DNA of 46,817 nucleotides from Vicinamibacteria bacterium (GTDB lineage: Bacteria > Acidobacteriota > Vicinamibacteria > Vicinamibacterales > UBA8438). Both the position numbers and the translations under genes were made by a program. The stretch is taken from NCBI GenBank assembly GCA_022821235.1, contig JAJEEA010000516.1:1-46817 (forward strand), given 5' to 3'. Shown here piece after piece: positions 1-9,759 of this stretch. The notes under the pieces are model-generated. The model did no database searches, had not been told where the DNA came from, and worked only from the letters and a program-made list of their open reading frames with translations. How positions within the stretch are numbered: position 1 is the stretch's first letter; each line of letters opens with the position of its first letter.

Positions 1-913
1 GATCCGCGCCCGCGGCGATGAGCAGGGCCACCGGGGCGGTGCCGTTCCGCCCGGCCACGTCGGCGAGCAGGCGGTCCTCCTCCGGATTGCCGGTGCGCGC
101 GCAACCGGGGTGCGCTTCCAGCAGGCGCCGCGCCTCGTCGAGCCTCCCGCCGACGACGGCCACGGCCAGCCGGTCGGCGGGGGCGAGGGTGGTGTCGCCT
201 CCGCGCTCGGTCAGCAGGCTCGCCAGCTCGGAGAACCCGCGGCGCTCGGCGTGGGCGTAGGCGGTCTTCCCGCCCGCGGTGCGCGCATCGATGTCGGCGC
301 CGTGGTCCAGCAGACGACGCACCGCCTCGGGACGCCGGCGCCGCGTCGCCACGTGGAGCGGCGTCTCGGCCGTAGCGCCGGCGGTCGCCGCGAGGTCCGC
401 CCCCGCCTCCAGTCGGCGCGCGAGCTCGGCGTCGCCGTCTGGACCGTAGGCGTCGTCGAGTAACTCATGCAGGCTCGGCTCTGCCCGAGACCCGCCGGGG
501 GCGAGGCCCATCTGCGCGAACGCCGCGAGGTTGTCCCACTCGGCCCACGCCTCGATGAGACGTCCCGCCTCGAGGCGGTAGACGGCGAGATAGCGGACCC
601 GCACCGGTCGGCCGGTCGGGGCATGGTCGCCGAACGGGCCGGTCTGGGTGCCCGCGAGCAGATGGCGCGCGGCGACGCGGTCTCCCTCGGCGACGAGGTC
701 CTCGACCGTCTCCCGCGCGTCTGGGAACGTCAGGTACTCGTTGCGGAGAAACCACTTGAGATCGTCCCGGCTGCGCACCCCCGGCTCGCCGGCCGCGTCG
801 CTGTGCCGGACGAACTCCGGAGCCACCAGACGGTCCAGCGCGCCCCAGTCCTGTGCGTTGACGGCGTCGACGAACGCCAGGACGACCCGCTTGTTGCGCT
901 CGACGTCGCTCAT
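1..913 (-). CDS. SnoaL-like (ester/polyketide cyclase-type) domain fused to ankyrin repeats; C-terminus runs off the window
   Basis: Manual reverse-strand translation from ATG at 913-911: MSDVERNKRVVLAFVDAVNAQDWGALDRLVAPEFVRHSD...AVYRLEAGRLIEAWAEWDNLAAFAQMG, then ...ETPLHVATRRRRPEAVRRLLDHGADIDARTAGGKTAYAHAERRGFSELASLLTERGGD. Open to the window edge, so absent from the ORF track. Confidence 0.85.
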   Translation of the reverse strand, partial: MSDVERNKRVVLAFVDAVNAQDWGALDRLVAPEFVRHSDAAGEPGVRSRDDLKWFLRNEYLTFPDARETVEDLVAEGDRVAARHLLAGTQTGPFGDHAPTGRPVRVRYLAVYRLEAGRLIEAWAEWDNLAAFAQMGLAPGGSRAEPSLHELLDDAYGPDGDAELARRLEAGADLAATAGATAETPLHVATRRRRPEAVRRLLDHGADIDARTAGGKTAYAHAERRGFSELASLLTERGGDTTLAPADRLAVAVVGGRLDEARRLLEAHPGCARTGNPEEDRLLADVAGRNGTAPVALLIAAGAD

Positions 914-1150
914 CTCAACACCCGGCGGACATTGAAGACACCGGCGCCGGATCCCGGAACGCGCGGGTACGAGCCCCTGGACTGTGAGGGAAACGGCTGC
1001 GTTCGACCCGCGATGCATCCCGCGTGGCTGTGTTTGCGCCTCGGTGGCACATGCCCGACATGCGCCCTCGTCGCGCCTCGCCACGCGGGCGCGTGGGCGC
1101 CTCGCCAGCGCCCTCCGGGCACGGTGCGACGCGGGGTGTAGCCACGGGCC

Positions 1151-2233
1151 CTATACCAGATAACGGGCCACCGCCGCCTCGTCCCAGTCCATGCCGAGGC
1201 CGGGCCCGCGCGCGGTGACCGCGCCGTCCACCACCCGCGGCGGGTCGGCGAGGACGGCGCCGGCGAGGTCCAGGTACTCCAGGTAGTGCGCCAGCGGCGT
1301 CACCGGCAGCACGTGGGCGCTGGCCTCGATGAAGAGGTGGCTCGACACGGGCACGGCGGCCGCCTCGGCCTGCCCCATGGCGCGCAGCCAGCCCGTCACG
1401 CCGCCCATCTTCATCAGGTCCGGCATGCAGAGGTCGCAGGCCCCGGCCGCGAGGGCGTGGGCCATGTCGTGTCCGAACCACCAGTTCTCGCCGGTCTGGA
1501 TGGGGACCGGAGACGCCTCACGGATGCGCGCGTGGCCGGCGAGGTCCTCGGCCGGCACCGGCTCCTCGACCCATTCCAGGTCGAACCGGGCCAGCGCGCG
1601 GATGCGACGCAGGGCCTCGGGCGCGGTCAGCGACTGGTTGTAGTCGACCATCAGCCGCACGTCCGGCCCGATGATGTCTCGCACCCCCGCGGCCCGCGCG
1701 ACGTCCCATGCCAGATCGCCGGCCCCGATCTTGATCTTGATGGCCCGGAAGCCCTGCTCGACGCTGCGCTCCAGCGCGGCCCGGTCCGCCGCCGGGTCGA
1801 CGATGCCGAAGCTGTCGTAGGCCGGCACCGGCTTCGCCCGCCCGCCGAGCAGCTCGACCACCGACCGCCGCTGCGCGCGCCCCTGCAGGTCCCACAGGGC
1901 CATGTCCAGGCCGGAGAGGGCCATGCCCACGAGCCCTTGGCGCCCCATCAGGCGGAAGCGCGCGGCCAGGTCGTCGTACACCGCGGCCGGAGAAGCCGCG
2001 CGTCCCCGCACGACCTCCTCCACGTCTTCCAGAAACGCCTTCAGCGCCCGCAGCGTGAGGGTGGTGTACCCGAAGACGTAGGCCCGGCCGACCGGCCCTT
2101 CCTCGGTGGCGACGTCCACCAGCAGGAGCGGCGAGACCGGGATGTCGCCCGAGGCAGTGCGCAGCGGCCGCGCCAGCGGCGCGGCGACGGCGCGCGCCGT
2201 CAGCGCGCGGATGGTGAGAGCGGGCTCGAGCAT
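1151..2233 (-). CDS. Mandelate racemase/muconate lactonizing enzyme-type enolase superfamily protein
   Basis: C-terminal third of ORF 1151..4792; start at MLEPALTIRALTARAVAAPL. Motifs AIKIKIG, LMVDYNQSLT, WVEEPVPAEDLAGH, QTGENWW typical of the superfamily. Confidence 0.85.
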   Translation of the reverse strand: MLEPALTIRALTARAVAAPLARPLRTASGDIPVSPLLLVDVATEEGPVGRAYVFGYTTLTLRALKAFLEDVEEVVRGRAASPAAVYDDLAARFRLMGRQGLVGMALSGLDMALWDLQGRAQRRSVVELLGGRAKPVPAYDSFGIVDPAADRAALERSVEQGFRAIKIKIGAGDLAWDVARAAGVRDIIGPDVRLMVDYNQSLTAPEALRRIRALARFDLEWVEEPVPAEDLAGHARIREASPVPIQTGENWWFGHDMAHALAAGACDLCMPDLMKMGGVTGWLRAMGQAEAAAVPVSSHLFIEASAHVLPVTPLAHYLEYLDLAGAVLADPPRVVDGAVTARGPGLGMDWDEAAVARYLV

Positions 2234-2384
2234 GACAGGCTCCGTAACGGTCGTCCCTCCTTCCACGCCAGCGTAAGGCACGGACCGCCCGCGCAGACGA
2301 TACGCCGGGGGACGAACGGAGGTCAACGCAGGTCCGGGGGCGGCCCTGCGGCCTGCGGCGGCACTCGCTGCCATCCTGCCGCAG

Positions 2385-2625
2385 CCGCGTTGCTCCGCAG
2401 ATCCGCGTTGCTCGGCAGTCGCCTGCGCCCCGTCTGCTGCCCTGCCCGGCCAGCGCCCCCGGCGCTCTCCTTGGCGCGGGGGTCTGGCCAAGGGCCGCAG
2501 GCCTGAAGCCGGTCTGCTCGACGGTCGCCTGCGCCCAGTCTGCTGCCCTGCCCGGCCAGCGCCCCCGGCGCTCTCGTGGGCGCGGGGTTCCGGCCAAGGG
2601 CCGCGGGCCCGAAGCCGCAGCCAGC
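2385..2625. repeat. Two direct tandem copies of a ~106-bp GC-rich repeat, preceded by an 18-bp direct repeat
   Basis: gtcgcctgcgccc(c/a)gtctgctgccctgcccggccagcgcccccggcgctct... starts at 2418 and 2524. ccgcgttgctc(c/g)gcag occurs at 2385 and 2403. Confidence 0.85.
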
Positions 2626-2713
2626 CCCCCCGAGGGACCGATTCCGCCCGGTTGGCGGTAGACTCGCATCGAGCGGCGCCACGACAATCCCGGGCGCCGC
2701 GGGAGGCAAGGTG

Positions 2714-4783
2714 ATGACGATTCCCGCTTCGATCCACGGAGGACCCCATCGGCGGCTCGGCGTCTGCATGCTGCTCGCGCTCTTCCTCGCAGCCGCAAGC
2801 GCGTCCGGCCAGGACGACGGCCGGCGCCACCTGGCCCTCGACGACTACCTCTCGTGGGAGACGGTCGCCAATCCCCGCATCTCGCCCGACGGCGAGACCG
2901 TCGTCTACGAGCGGCGCTTCGTCGACCCGGTGGCCGACGGCGTCCGCGGCGAGCTGTGGGTCATCGGCACCGACGGCTCGCGGAACCGGTTCCTCACCGA
3001 AGGCGCCGGCCCGCGCTGGTCGCCGGATGGTACCCGCATCGCCTTCACGCGGTCCGGCGAGCCGCGGGGGTCGCAGATCTTCGTGCGCTGGATGGACGCC
3101 GAGGGCGCCGAGAGCCAGATCACGCGGCTCGAGAACCCGCCGTCGCAGATCCGGTGGGCCCCCGACAGCGGCTCGCTCGCGTTCCGGGCGGTCGTCTCCC
3201 CCCCGCCCGACCCGGCCTGGGACATCGACATGCCGACGGCGCCGGAGGGGGCCGACTGGACCGCCCCGCCCCGCATCGTGACCCGGCTCAGCTATCGCCG
3301 CGACGGGTCCGGTTACACCCCGGCGGGCTACCGCCACATCTTCGTGGTCGACGCCGCCGGGGGCACGCCGCGGAAGCTGACGAGCGGCGACTTCCACCAC
3401 GACGACCCGCGGTTCACCCCGGACGGCGGCGCCATCGTCTTCTCCGGCCTCCGCGAGCCGGATGCCGAGTACGCCTGGCGGCAGTCCGAGGTGTACCGGG
3501 TCGACCTGGCGACGCGCGAGGTCACGGCCCTGACCAGCCGCGACGGCCCCGACGCCGGCGCCGTCCCCTCCCCGGACGGCCGCGCCATCGCCTACACCGG
3601 CATGGACCACACGACCGACACCTACCGCGAGGAGGGCCTCTACGTGATGGCCGCCGACGGCTCGGGCCCCCGGGTCGTCGCCACCGAGATGGGGCGGCGC
3701 CCGGGCATCGTGGGCTGGGCCGCCGACGGCAGCGGCGTCTACCTGAACGCGCAGCTCCGGGGAACGAGCAATCTCCACTTCGCGTCGGTCGACGGCGAGG
3801 TCCGGCAGGTGACGAGCGGCAACCACATGCTCTCGGTGTCGTCGGTCAGCGAGAACGGCGTCGCGGTCGGCGTCGTGTCCAGCTACTACGTGCCCGGCGA
3901 CCTCGTGGCCTTCGACGTGGACGATCCGGCGTCGATGCGCACCCTGCACCGCACCAACGCCGGGCTCCTCGCCGACGTGCGCCTGGGCGAGGTCGAGGAG
4001 ATCTGGTACGAGTCGCCCGACGGGCTCGACATCCAGGGCTGGATCGTCAAGCCGCCCGACTTCGACCCGGCGAGAGAGTACCCGCTCATCCTCCGCATCC
4101 ACGGCGGCCCCCACGCGATGTACAACGCGGGGTTCGACTTCAAGAACCAGGACCACGCGGCGAACGGCTACGTCGTCCTGTACACGAACCCGCGCGGCAG
4201 CAGCGGCTACGGGAGCGCGTTCGGCAACGCCATCAAGAACGCCTACCCGGGAGAGGACTACGACGACCTGATGGCCGGGGTGGACGAGGTCATCTCCCGC
4301 GGCTACGTCGACGAGCGGAACCTGTTCGTGTACGGCGGCAGCGGCGGGGGCGTCCTGACGTCGTGGATCGTCGGCCGCACCGGGCGCTTCACCGCCGCGG
4401 TGGTCAAGGCCCCGGTCACCAACTGGCTGAGCTTCGTCGGCACCACCGACGGGTCGGGCTGGTACCGCAACTTCGAGAAGCTGCCCTGGGAGGACCCCGA
4501 GGAGCACCTGCGGCGGTCGACCCTGATGTACGTCGGCAACGTCACCACCCCGACCCTGCTGATGACCGGCGAGCGCGACCTGCGGACGCCGATGGAGCAG
4601 ACCGAGCAGTACTACCGGGCCCTGAAGCTGCGCAAGGTGCCCACGGCGATGATCCGCCTGACCGACAGTTGGCACAGCCGCAGCTCGCCCCCGACCAACT
4701 TCCTGCGGGTGCAGCTCTACCTGCGGCTGTGGTTCGAGCGGTTCATGGTGGGCGGCGCGGTGGCCACCGACCAGGAGGGGTAG
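2714..4783 (+). CDS. S9 family (prolyl oligopeptidase/dipeptidyl aminopeptidase-like) secreted peptidase with WD40-like/TolB-type propeller
   Basis: Start at MTIPASIHGGPHRRLGVCMLLALFLAAASASGQ (signal peptide). SPDGE/SPDGT propeller motifs; HGGPHAMYNAGFDF, NPRGSSGYG, YGGSGGGVLTSWIVGRT nucleophile region; terminal DSWHSR. Confidence 0.9.
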   Translation: MTIPASIHGGPHRRLGVCMLLALFLAAASASGQDDGRRHLALDDYLSWETVANPRISPDGETVVYERRFVDPVADGVRGELWVIGTDGSRNRFLTEGAGPRWSPDGTRIAFTRSGEPRGSQIFVRWMDAEGAESQITRLENPPSQIRWAPDSGSLAFRAVVSPPPDPAWDIDMPTAPEGADWTAPPRIVTRLSYRRDGSGYTPAGYRHIFVVDAAGGTPRKLTSGDFHHDDPRFTPDGGAIVFSGLREPDAEYAWRQSEVYRVDLATREVTALTSRDGPDAGAVPSPDGRAIAYTGMDHTTDTYREEGLYVMAADGSGPRVVATEMGRRPGIVGWAADGSGVYLNAQLRGTSNLHFASVDGEVRQVTSGNHMLSVSSVSENGVAVGVVSSYYVPGDLVAFDVDDPASMRTLHRTNAGLLADVRLGEVEEIWYESPDGLDIQGWIVKPPDFDPAREYPLILRIHGGPHAMYNAGFDFKNQDHAANGYVVLYTNPRGSSGYGSAFGNAIKNAYPGEDYDDLMAGVDEVISRGYVDERNLFVYGGSGGGVLTSWIVGRTGRFTAAVVKAPVTNWLSFVGTTDGSGWYRNFEKLPWEDPEEHLRRSTLMYVGNVTTPTLLMTGERDLRTPMEQTEQYYRALKLRKVPTAMIRLTDSWHSRSSPPTNFLRVQLYLRLWFERFMVGGAVATDQEG

Positions 4784-4946
4784 GGACGACAACCCGGCGG
4801 GCGACGCCCAGAGAGGACCGGAGCCGAGACTGCCGTCGATGCGTGAGGCATCATGCGGTCGCTCGTGTGTACCGACCTGCGGCGCGCTGCCGCCTCCGAT
4901 GGGCGGGCAGCCTCCGTAGATACGCCACCGAAAGGTAGTTCAGAGA

Positions 4947-6452
4947 GTGCTCACACGCCTCCAGGTAGACGGCTTCAAGAATCTCGATCGGATAGACGTA
5001 CGACTGGGTCCCTTCACGTGCGTCGCCGGCCCCAACGGAGTCGGAAAGTCGAATCTGTTCGACGCCATCTCGTTCCTCGCCACACTCGCAGACAAGCCTC
5101 TGGTCGAAGCCGCCTCGACGGTGCGCGGAGGGGACTCCCGACGAGGCGACGTCTGGAGCCTCTTCCGCCGTGCCGGCGACCGCGTGGCCGAAACGATGAA
5201 GTTCGCCGCCGAGTTCCTGATTTCCGGCGAGGGCGAGGACGAGCTCGGCCAGGCAGCCAAGGCTTCGATGACGTTCCTCCGGTACGAGTTGGAACTGCGC
5301 CATCGACAGGACTCCACCATTCGGACGATGGGCGCGCTGGAGATCGCCCGAGAGCGCATGGTGCACATAAACAAGTCCGAAGCGAAGAGCCGGCTCGGCT
5401 TTCCCCACAAGGAGCCCTGGCGAGACTCCGTCGTCACCGGTCGCCGTACGAGCGCCTATATCTCGACGGAAACCGAACGAGGCGACGCAGTCGTCTCGCT
5501 GCACGCGGACAGCAAGGCCGGCCTGGGCGGCGGACGTCCACGCCGCGTGCCTGCCGCCAGCCTGCCGCGCACGATGTTGTCGTCAGTCAACAACGCGGCA
5601 GAGCATCGAACATTGGTGCTCGCCCGTCAGGAGATGGTGGCGTGGACCCAGCTCCAACTGGAGCCCTCGGCTCTCCGGGCGCCCGACGAGTTCACGGCGC
5701 CACGCAGCATGGGGCCGAACGGAGCCCATCTGCCGGCGACGCTGTACGACCTTGCCCAGGCCGCGCAACGAAGTCAGCCCGGCGGAGAACGAGACATCTA
5801 TGCGCGAGTCGCCAACAGGCTCTCGGAGCTCGTCGAGAACGTCCGGAGCATCGGCGTCGACGTTGACGACAAGCGACAGCTGCTGAGTATCGTGATGACG
5901 GATCTCCAGGACACGGAGCACGTCGCCAGCGCCCTTTCCGATGGCACGCTGCGATTCCTGGCCCTGACCGTCATGGAATCCGATCCCAGGAGCAGGCGGC
6001 TGCTCTGCCTGGAGGAACCCGAGAACGGGATGCACCCGCTTCGGATCTCGGCCGTCATCGAGTTGCTGCGCGAGCTCGCGGTCGACGTCGACGAGCCGGT
6101 CGACGCGGACAACCCGCTTCGACAGGTCATCATCAACACGCACTCGCCGTCGGTGGTGGCGTGCGTTCCCGACGACGCACTGCTCATGGCTCACATCGCG
6201 CGCAGCGGCGAGGCGGAGGCATCGCGACTGACCATACGTCATTTGCCCGATACGTGGCGCGTCCATGACGGCTCCGACGAGTCGACGGTGACGCGCGGTG
6301 ATCTGTTGGCCTACTTGAGTCCCCTGGAGGTCCTCGATGAGGAAGACGACACTCCACAGCCCGCGCGCACCGCAACCAAGGTCATGCACAGAAGCGACCT
6401 CCGGCAGGTCGAACTCCCGCTTGCGCCTGCCGGGAACGGGTCTGAACCATGA
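4947..6452 (+). CDS. OLD-like AAA ATPase (AAA_21/RecF-type P-loop)
   Basis: LQVDGFKNLDRIDVRLGPFTCVAGPNGVGKSNLFDAISFLATL (Walker A); ALSDGTLRFLALTVME (signature); RRLLCLEEPENGMHPLRI (Walker B); IINTHSPSVVACVPDD. Confidence 0.88.
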   Translation: MLTRLQVDGFKNLDRIDVRLGPFTCVAGPNGVGKSNLFDAISFLATLADKPLVEAASTVRGGDSRRGDVWSLFRRAGDRVAETMKFAAEFLISGEGEDELGQAAKASMTFLRYELELRHRQDSTIRTMGALEIARERMVHINKSEAKSRLGFPHKEPWRDSVVTGRRTSAYISTETERGDAVVSLHADSKAGLGGGRPRRVPAASLPRTMLSSVNNAAEHRTLVLARQEMVAWTQLQLEPSALRAPDEFTAPRSMGPNGAHLPATLYDLAQAAQRSQPGGERDIYARVANRLSELVENVRSIGVDVDDKRQLLSIVMTDLQDTEHVASALSDGTLRFLALTVMESDPRSRRLLCLEEPENGMHPLRISAVIELLRELAVDVDEPVDADNPLRQVIINTHSPSVVACVPDDALLMAHIARSGEAEASRLTIRHLPDTWRVHDGSDESTVTRGDLLAYLSPLEVLDEEDDTPQPARTATKVMHRSDLRQVELPLAPAGNGSEP

Positions 6453-7085
6453 TGCCGCGGGCGACCCTGGTTACGGATGGGGCCTCTGACGTGGTACTCG
6501 TGCCGATCCTGCGGTGGCTGATGAGGCAGTTGACTGCCGAGCCGGTCGAGATCCGGTGGGCCGATCTGAGGGGATTCCGCGTGAAGCCCCGAAGCCTGGC
6601 CCAGAAGCTCGCCGTCGCCGTCCGGGAGTACCCCTGTCAGCTTCTCTTCGTGCACCGAGATGCGGAGGGACAGGATCCGCAGCGCCGTTACGAGGAGATA
6701 CGCGGAGCCGTCACCGGCACGGCCTGCCGTCACGTCTGCGTCGTGCCGGTGAGAATGCAGGAAGCTTGGCTCCTGCACGATGAGACCGCGCTTCGCGAGG
6801 CGGCGGATCGCCCGTCCGGCACCCATGACCTCGGCCTGCCGCCGCCGCATCGCTGGGAACACCTGCCGGACCCGAAGAGGGTCCTTCATGACGCGCTGCG
6901 CGCCGCCAACGGGGCGACGGGCAGGCGTGCGAAGAACTTCAGGCCGAAACGCGGCGGCGCACCGCCTGGCCGACCTGATCACGGACTGGAGGCCACTGCG
7001 GAACCTGGGGGCATTCAACCAACTGGAAGCGGACACCAGGAGCGCTGTCGAGCTTCTCGGCCTGCAGACGGTCGAAGCCGACTGA
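6449..7085 (+). CDS. DUF4276/TOPRIM-like partner protein; reading frame apparently shifts +1 near 6945-6962
   Basis: ATGA overlap with the ATPase stop. MMPRATLVTDGASDVVLVPILRWLM...LLFVHRDAEGQDPQRRYEEI...VPVRMQEAWLLHDETALREAA in one frame. The plausible C-terminus AAHRLADLITDWRPLRNLGAFNQLEADTRSAVELLGLQTVEAD* lies in the next frame (ORF 6780..7085). Confidence 0.7.
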
Positions 7086-7229
7086 GGACCGGAGCGCTTC
7101 GCCCCGCGGCGAGCATTCGATGCAGCCGACGCCCATCCGGGCCACGAATCGGCGGCGTCTCGCGGTCGAGGACGGCCGCCGTTGAGTAGCAGGTCGGTGC
7201 GCCCGGGGTTGTCGAGAGGAGATTCAGTG

Positions 7230-9593
7230 ATGTTGTCGACGAGGATACGCGTGGGGGCGGGCGCCGTAGCGGTCGCGGCGATGGCCGCCGGCGCCGCGTG
7301 GGCGCAGTCGGCGGCCGAGATCGGCCCGCAGGCGGCGCTGAACGCGATGGGCATCGTCGGCTACGCCGACCGGATGAGCGTGGCGCCGGGCGAGACCATC
7401 CGGTTCATGGTGAGCAGCGGGCTGCCCACCTACCGGACCGAGATCGTCCGGCTGATCCACGGCGACGCGAACCCGAACGGGCCGGGCATCAAGGAGGAGC
7501 TGGTCGAGACGCCGGCCAACGGCGACTACCCCGGCCGGCGCCAGGAGCTGCCGCTCGGCTCCTACGTGACGGTGCCGGACGCGGCGCCGCTGCGGCTCGG
7601 CGGGAGCTTCACGATCACGGCCTGGATCGCGCCGACGCGCCCCGGGGTCGTCGGCTGGGTCGCCGAGCCGGGCGCGCAGGGCGTGGTGACGAAGTGGTCA
7701 GCGGACCGCGGCTACGGCCTGATGATCGACGAGCAGGGGCGGCTGGCCCTGTGGCTCGGCGGGGCCGATGGCGAGGTGGCGCGGGTGGCGGCGGAGCCGG
7801 CGCTCCGGCGCTGGGCGCCGGCGATTCCGGGGGCGGGCCGGCCGCGGCCCCACGGCGTGCCGACGCAGTGGACCTTCGTGGCGGCGACGTTCAACGCCGA
7901 CACCGGCCGGGTGGCACTGTACCAGGAGCCGCTGGACCTCTACGCGAACGACCCGACGCGGGTCGTGGTGGAGGAGACGACGCCGGTGCGGGCGCTGGCC
8001 ACGCCCGAGGTACCTCTGCACATGGCGGCCTACGCGACCGCCGACGGGGGCGTGGCGGGGCACTACAACGGGAAGATCGACAACCCGCGCATCTACGCGC
8101 GCGCGCTCGGCCGAGCCGAGGTCGAGGCGATCGCGGACGGCGCGGGGCCGGACGACGCCGCGGCGGCGTGGGATTTCGCGGCAGACATCGAGACCGACCG
8201 GGTGCGCGACACCGCGGGGAACGGGCTCGACGGCCGCACCGTGAACCTGCCGACGCGCGCGGTGACCGGGCACCTGTGGGACGCGACCGAGATGGACTTC
8301 CGGCGCGCGCCCGAGCAGTACGGGGCCATCCACTTCCACGACGACGACCTCCTGGACGCGGGCTGGGAGGTCGGCTTCGCCTTCGAGGCGCCGGCCGACC
8401 TGCCGAGCGGCGTGTACGCGGCGCGGCTGCGGACCATAACGAGCGAGGACTACGTGCCGTTCTTCGTCCGGCCGCCGCGCGGCACCTCCACCGCGAACAT
8501 CGCGTTCCTGGCCCCGACCGTCAGCTATCTCGCCTACGCGGGGACCGGCGGCACCGGCTTCCAGCCGATGAGCCTCTACTCCACGCACACCGACGGGAGC
8601 GGCGTGACCTACTCGTCGCGGCTCCGCCCCATCACCAACATGCGCCCGAAGATCGACACCCGCAACCCGTGGCAGTTCATGGCCGACACCCACCTCGTCG
8701 ACTGGCTCGAGGTGAAGGGTTTCACCGTCGACGTCGTCACCGACCACGACCTCCACGCCGAGGGGGCGGCGCTGCTCGAGCCCTACAACGTTGTGCTGAC
8801 CGGCACTCACCCCGAGTACTACTCGTGGGAGATGCTGCAGGGCATGCGGTCGTACCTCGAGCAGGGCGGCCGCCTGATGTACATGGGCGGCAACGGCTTC
8901 TACTGGGTGACGCCCGTCGACCCCACCGGGACCTTCATCGAGGTGCGGCGGCGCGACGGCACCGAGCACTGGCAGGGGGCGCCGGGCGAGAGCCACCACA
9001 GCCTGACCGGCGAGCCGGGCGGGCTGTGGCGCTTCCGCGGCCGCGCCCCGCAGTGGCTGGTGGGGGTGGGGTTCACCGCGCAGGGGTTCGACCGGAACTC
9101 CCCGTACCAGCGGATGCCGGACAGCTTCGACCCGCGCGTCGCCTTCGTCTTCGAGGGCATCGGCGACAACGAGCTCATCGGCAACCACCCGTCGCTGGTG
9201 CTCGACTTCGGGGCGGCGGGGTCCGAGCTCGACCGCGTGGACCTCGCCCAGGGCTCGCCGCCCCACACGCTGGTGCTGGCGCGGTCGTTCGGCCACTCCG
9301 ACGCCTACCAGCACGTGATCGAGGAGGTGAACACCAGCAACTCCGAGCAGGGGGGCACGGTCAACCCGCTCGTCTATGCCGACATGGCCTACGTGGAGTA
9401 CCCCAACGGGGGCGCGGTGTTCTCGACGAGCTCCATCGCGTGGAGCGGCAGCCTGTCGTTCAACGCCTACGACAACAACGTCTCGCGGCTGACCGAGAAC
9501 GTGCTGCGGCGGTTCGCCTCGGACGAGCCGCTGCCGGGACCGACGGCGGCGTCCGCGGGGGGGGAAACCGGCGCCGCCGGCGGCGGGCGATGA
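7230..9593 (+). CDS. Secreted N,N-dimethylformamidase large-subunit-like protein with LamG/concanavalin-like domain
   Basis: Signal peptide MLSTRIRVGAGAVAVAAMAAGAAWAQ. LGGSFTITAWIAPT (LamG-like); GAIHFHDDDLLDAGWEVGFAFEAPADLPSGVYAARLRT..DYVPFFVRPPRG; LTGTHPEYYSWEMLQGMRSYLEQGGRLMYMGGNGFYW. Confidence 0.82.
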   Translation: MLSTRIRVGAGAVAVAAMAAGAAWAQSAAEIGPQAALNAMGIVGYADRMSVAPGETIRFMVSSGLPTYRTEIVRLIHGDANPNGPGIKEELVETPANGDYPGRRQELPLGSYVTVPDAAPLRLGGSFTITAWIAPTRPGVVGWVAEPGAQGVVTKWSADRGYGLMIDEQGRLALWLGGADGEVARVAAEPALRRWAPAIPGAGRPRPHGVPTQWTFVAATFNADTGRVALYQEPLDLYANDPTRVVVEETTPVRALATPEVPLHMAAYATADGGVAGHYNGKIDNPRIYARALGRAEVEAIADGAGPDDAAAAWDFAADIETDRVRDTAGNGLDGRTVNLPTRAVTGHLWDATEMDFRRAPEQYGAIHFHDDDLLDAGWEVGFAFEAPADLPSGVYAARLRTITSEDYVPFFVRPPRGTSTANIAFLAPTVSYLAYAGTGGTGFQPMSLYSTHTDGSGVTYSSRLRPITNMRPKIDTRNPWQFMADTHLVDWLEVKGFTVDVVTDHDLHAEGAALLEPYNVVLTGTHPEYYSWEMLQGMRSYLEQGGRLMYMGGNGFYWVTPVDPTGTFIEVRRRDGTEHWQGAPGESHHSLTGEPGGLWRFRGRAPQWLVGVGFTAQGFDRNSPYQRMPDSFDPRVAFVFEGIGDNELIGNHPSLVLDFGAAGSELDRVDLAQGSPPHTLVLARSFGHSDAYQHVIEEVNTSNSEQGGTVNPLVYADMAYVEYPNGGAVFSTSSIAWSGSLSFNAYDNNVSRLTENVLRRFASDEPLPGPTAASAGGETGAAGGGR

Positions 9594-9759
9594 CGCCCCG
9601 CGCGCACCAGGAGCCTGCACCGTAGGAACGGAGCCGATTCGGGAAGGGTTGGCAGGGCGCCCATCCCTGCGGCCGGAGTTTCGCTCCGCCGAACCCCGAC
9701 GCGCCGCGGGGTCGCGCGGCGACGACTCGCGGGGCAGGGCTGAACGGGCGCGAGCGAGC

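Noticed and set aside
2234-4792. N-terminal 850 aa of the minus-strand ORF 1151..4792
   Set aside because: Antisense of the S9 peptidase; Arg/Val/Gly/His-biased translation typical of GC-rich shadow ORFs. Only the C-terminal enolase-superfamily part is credible.
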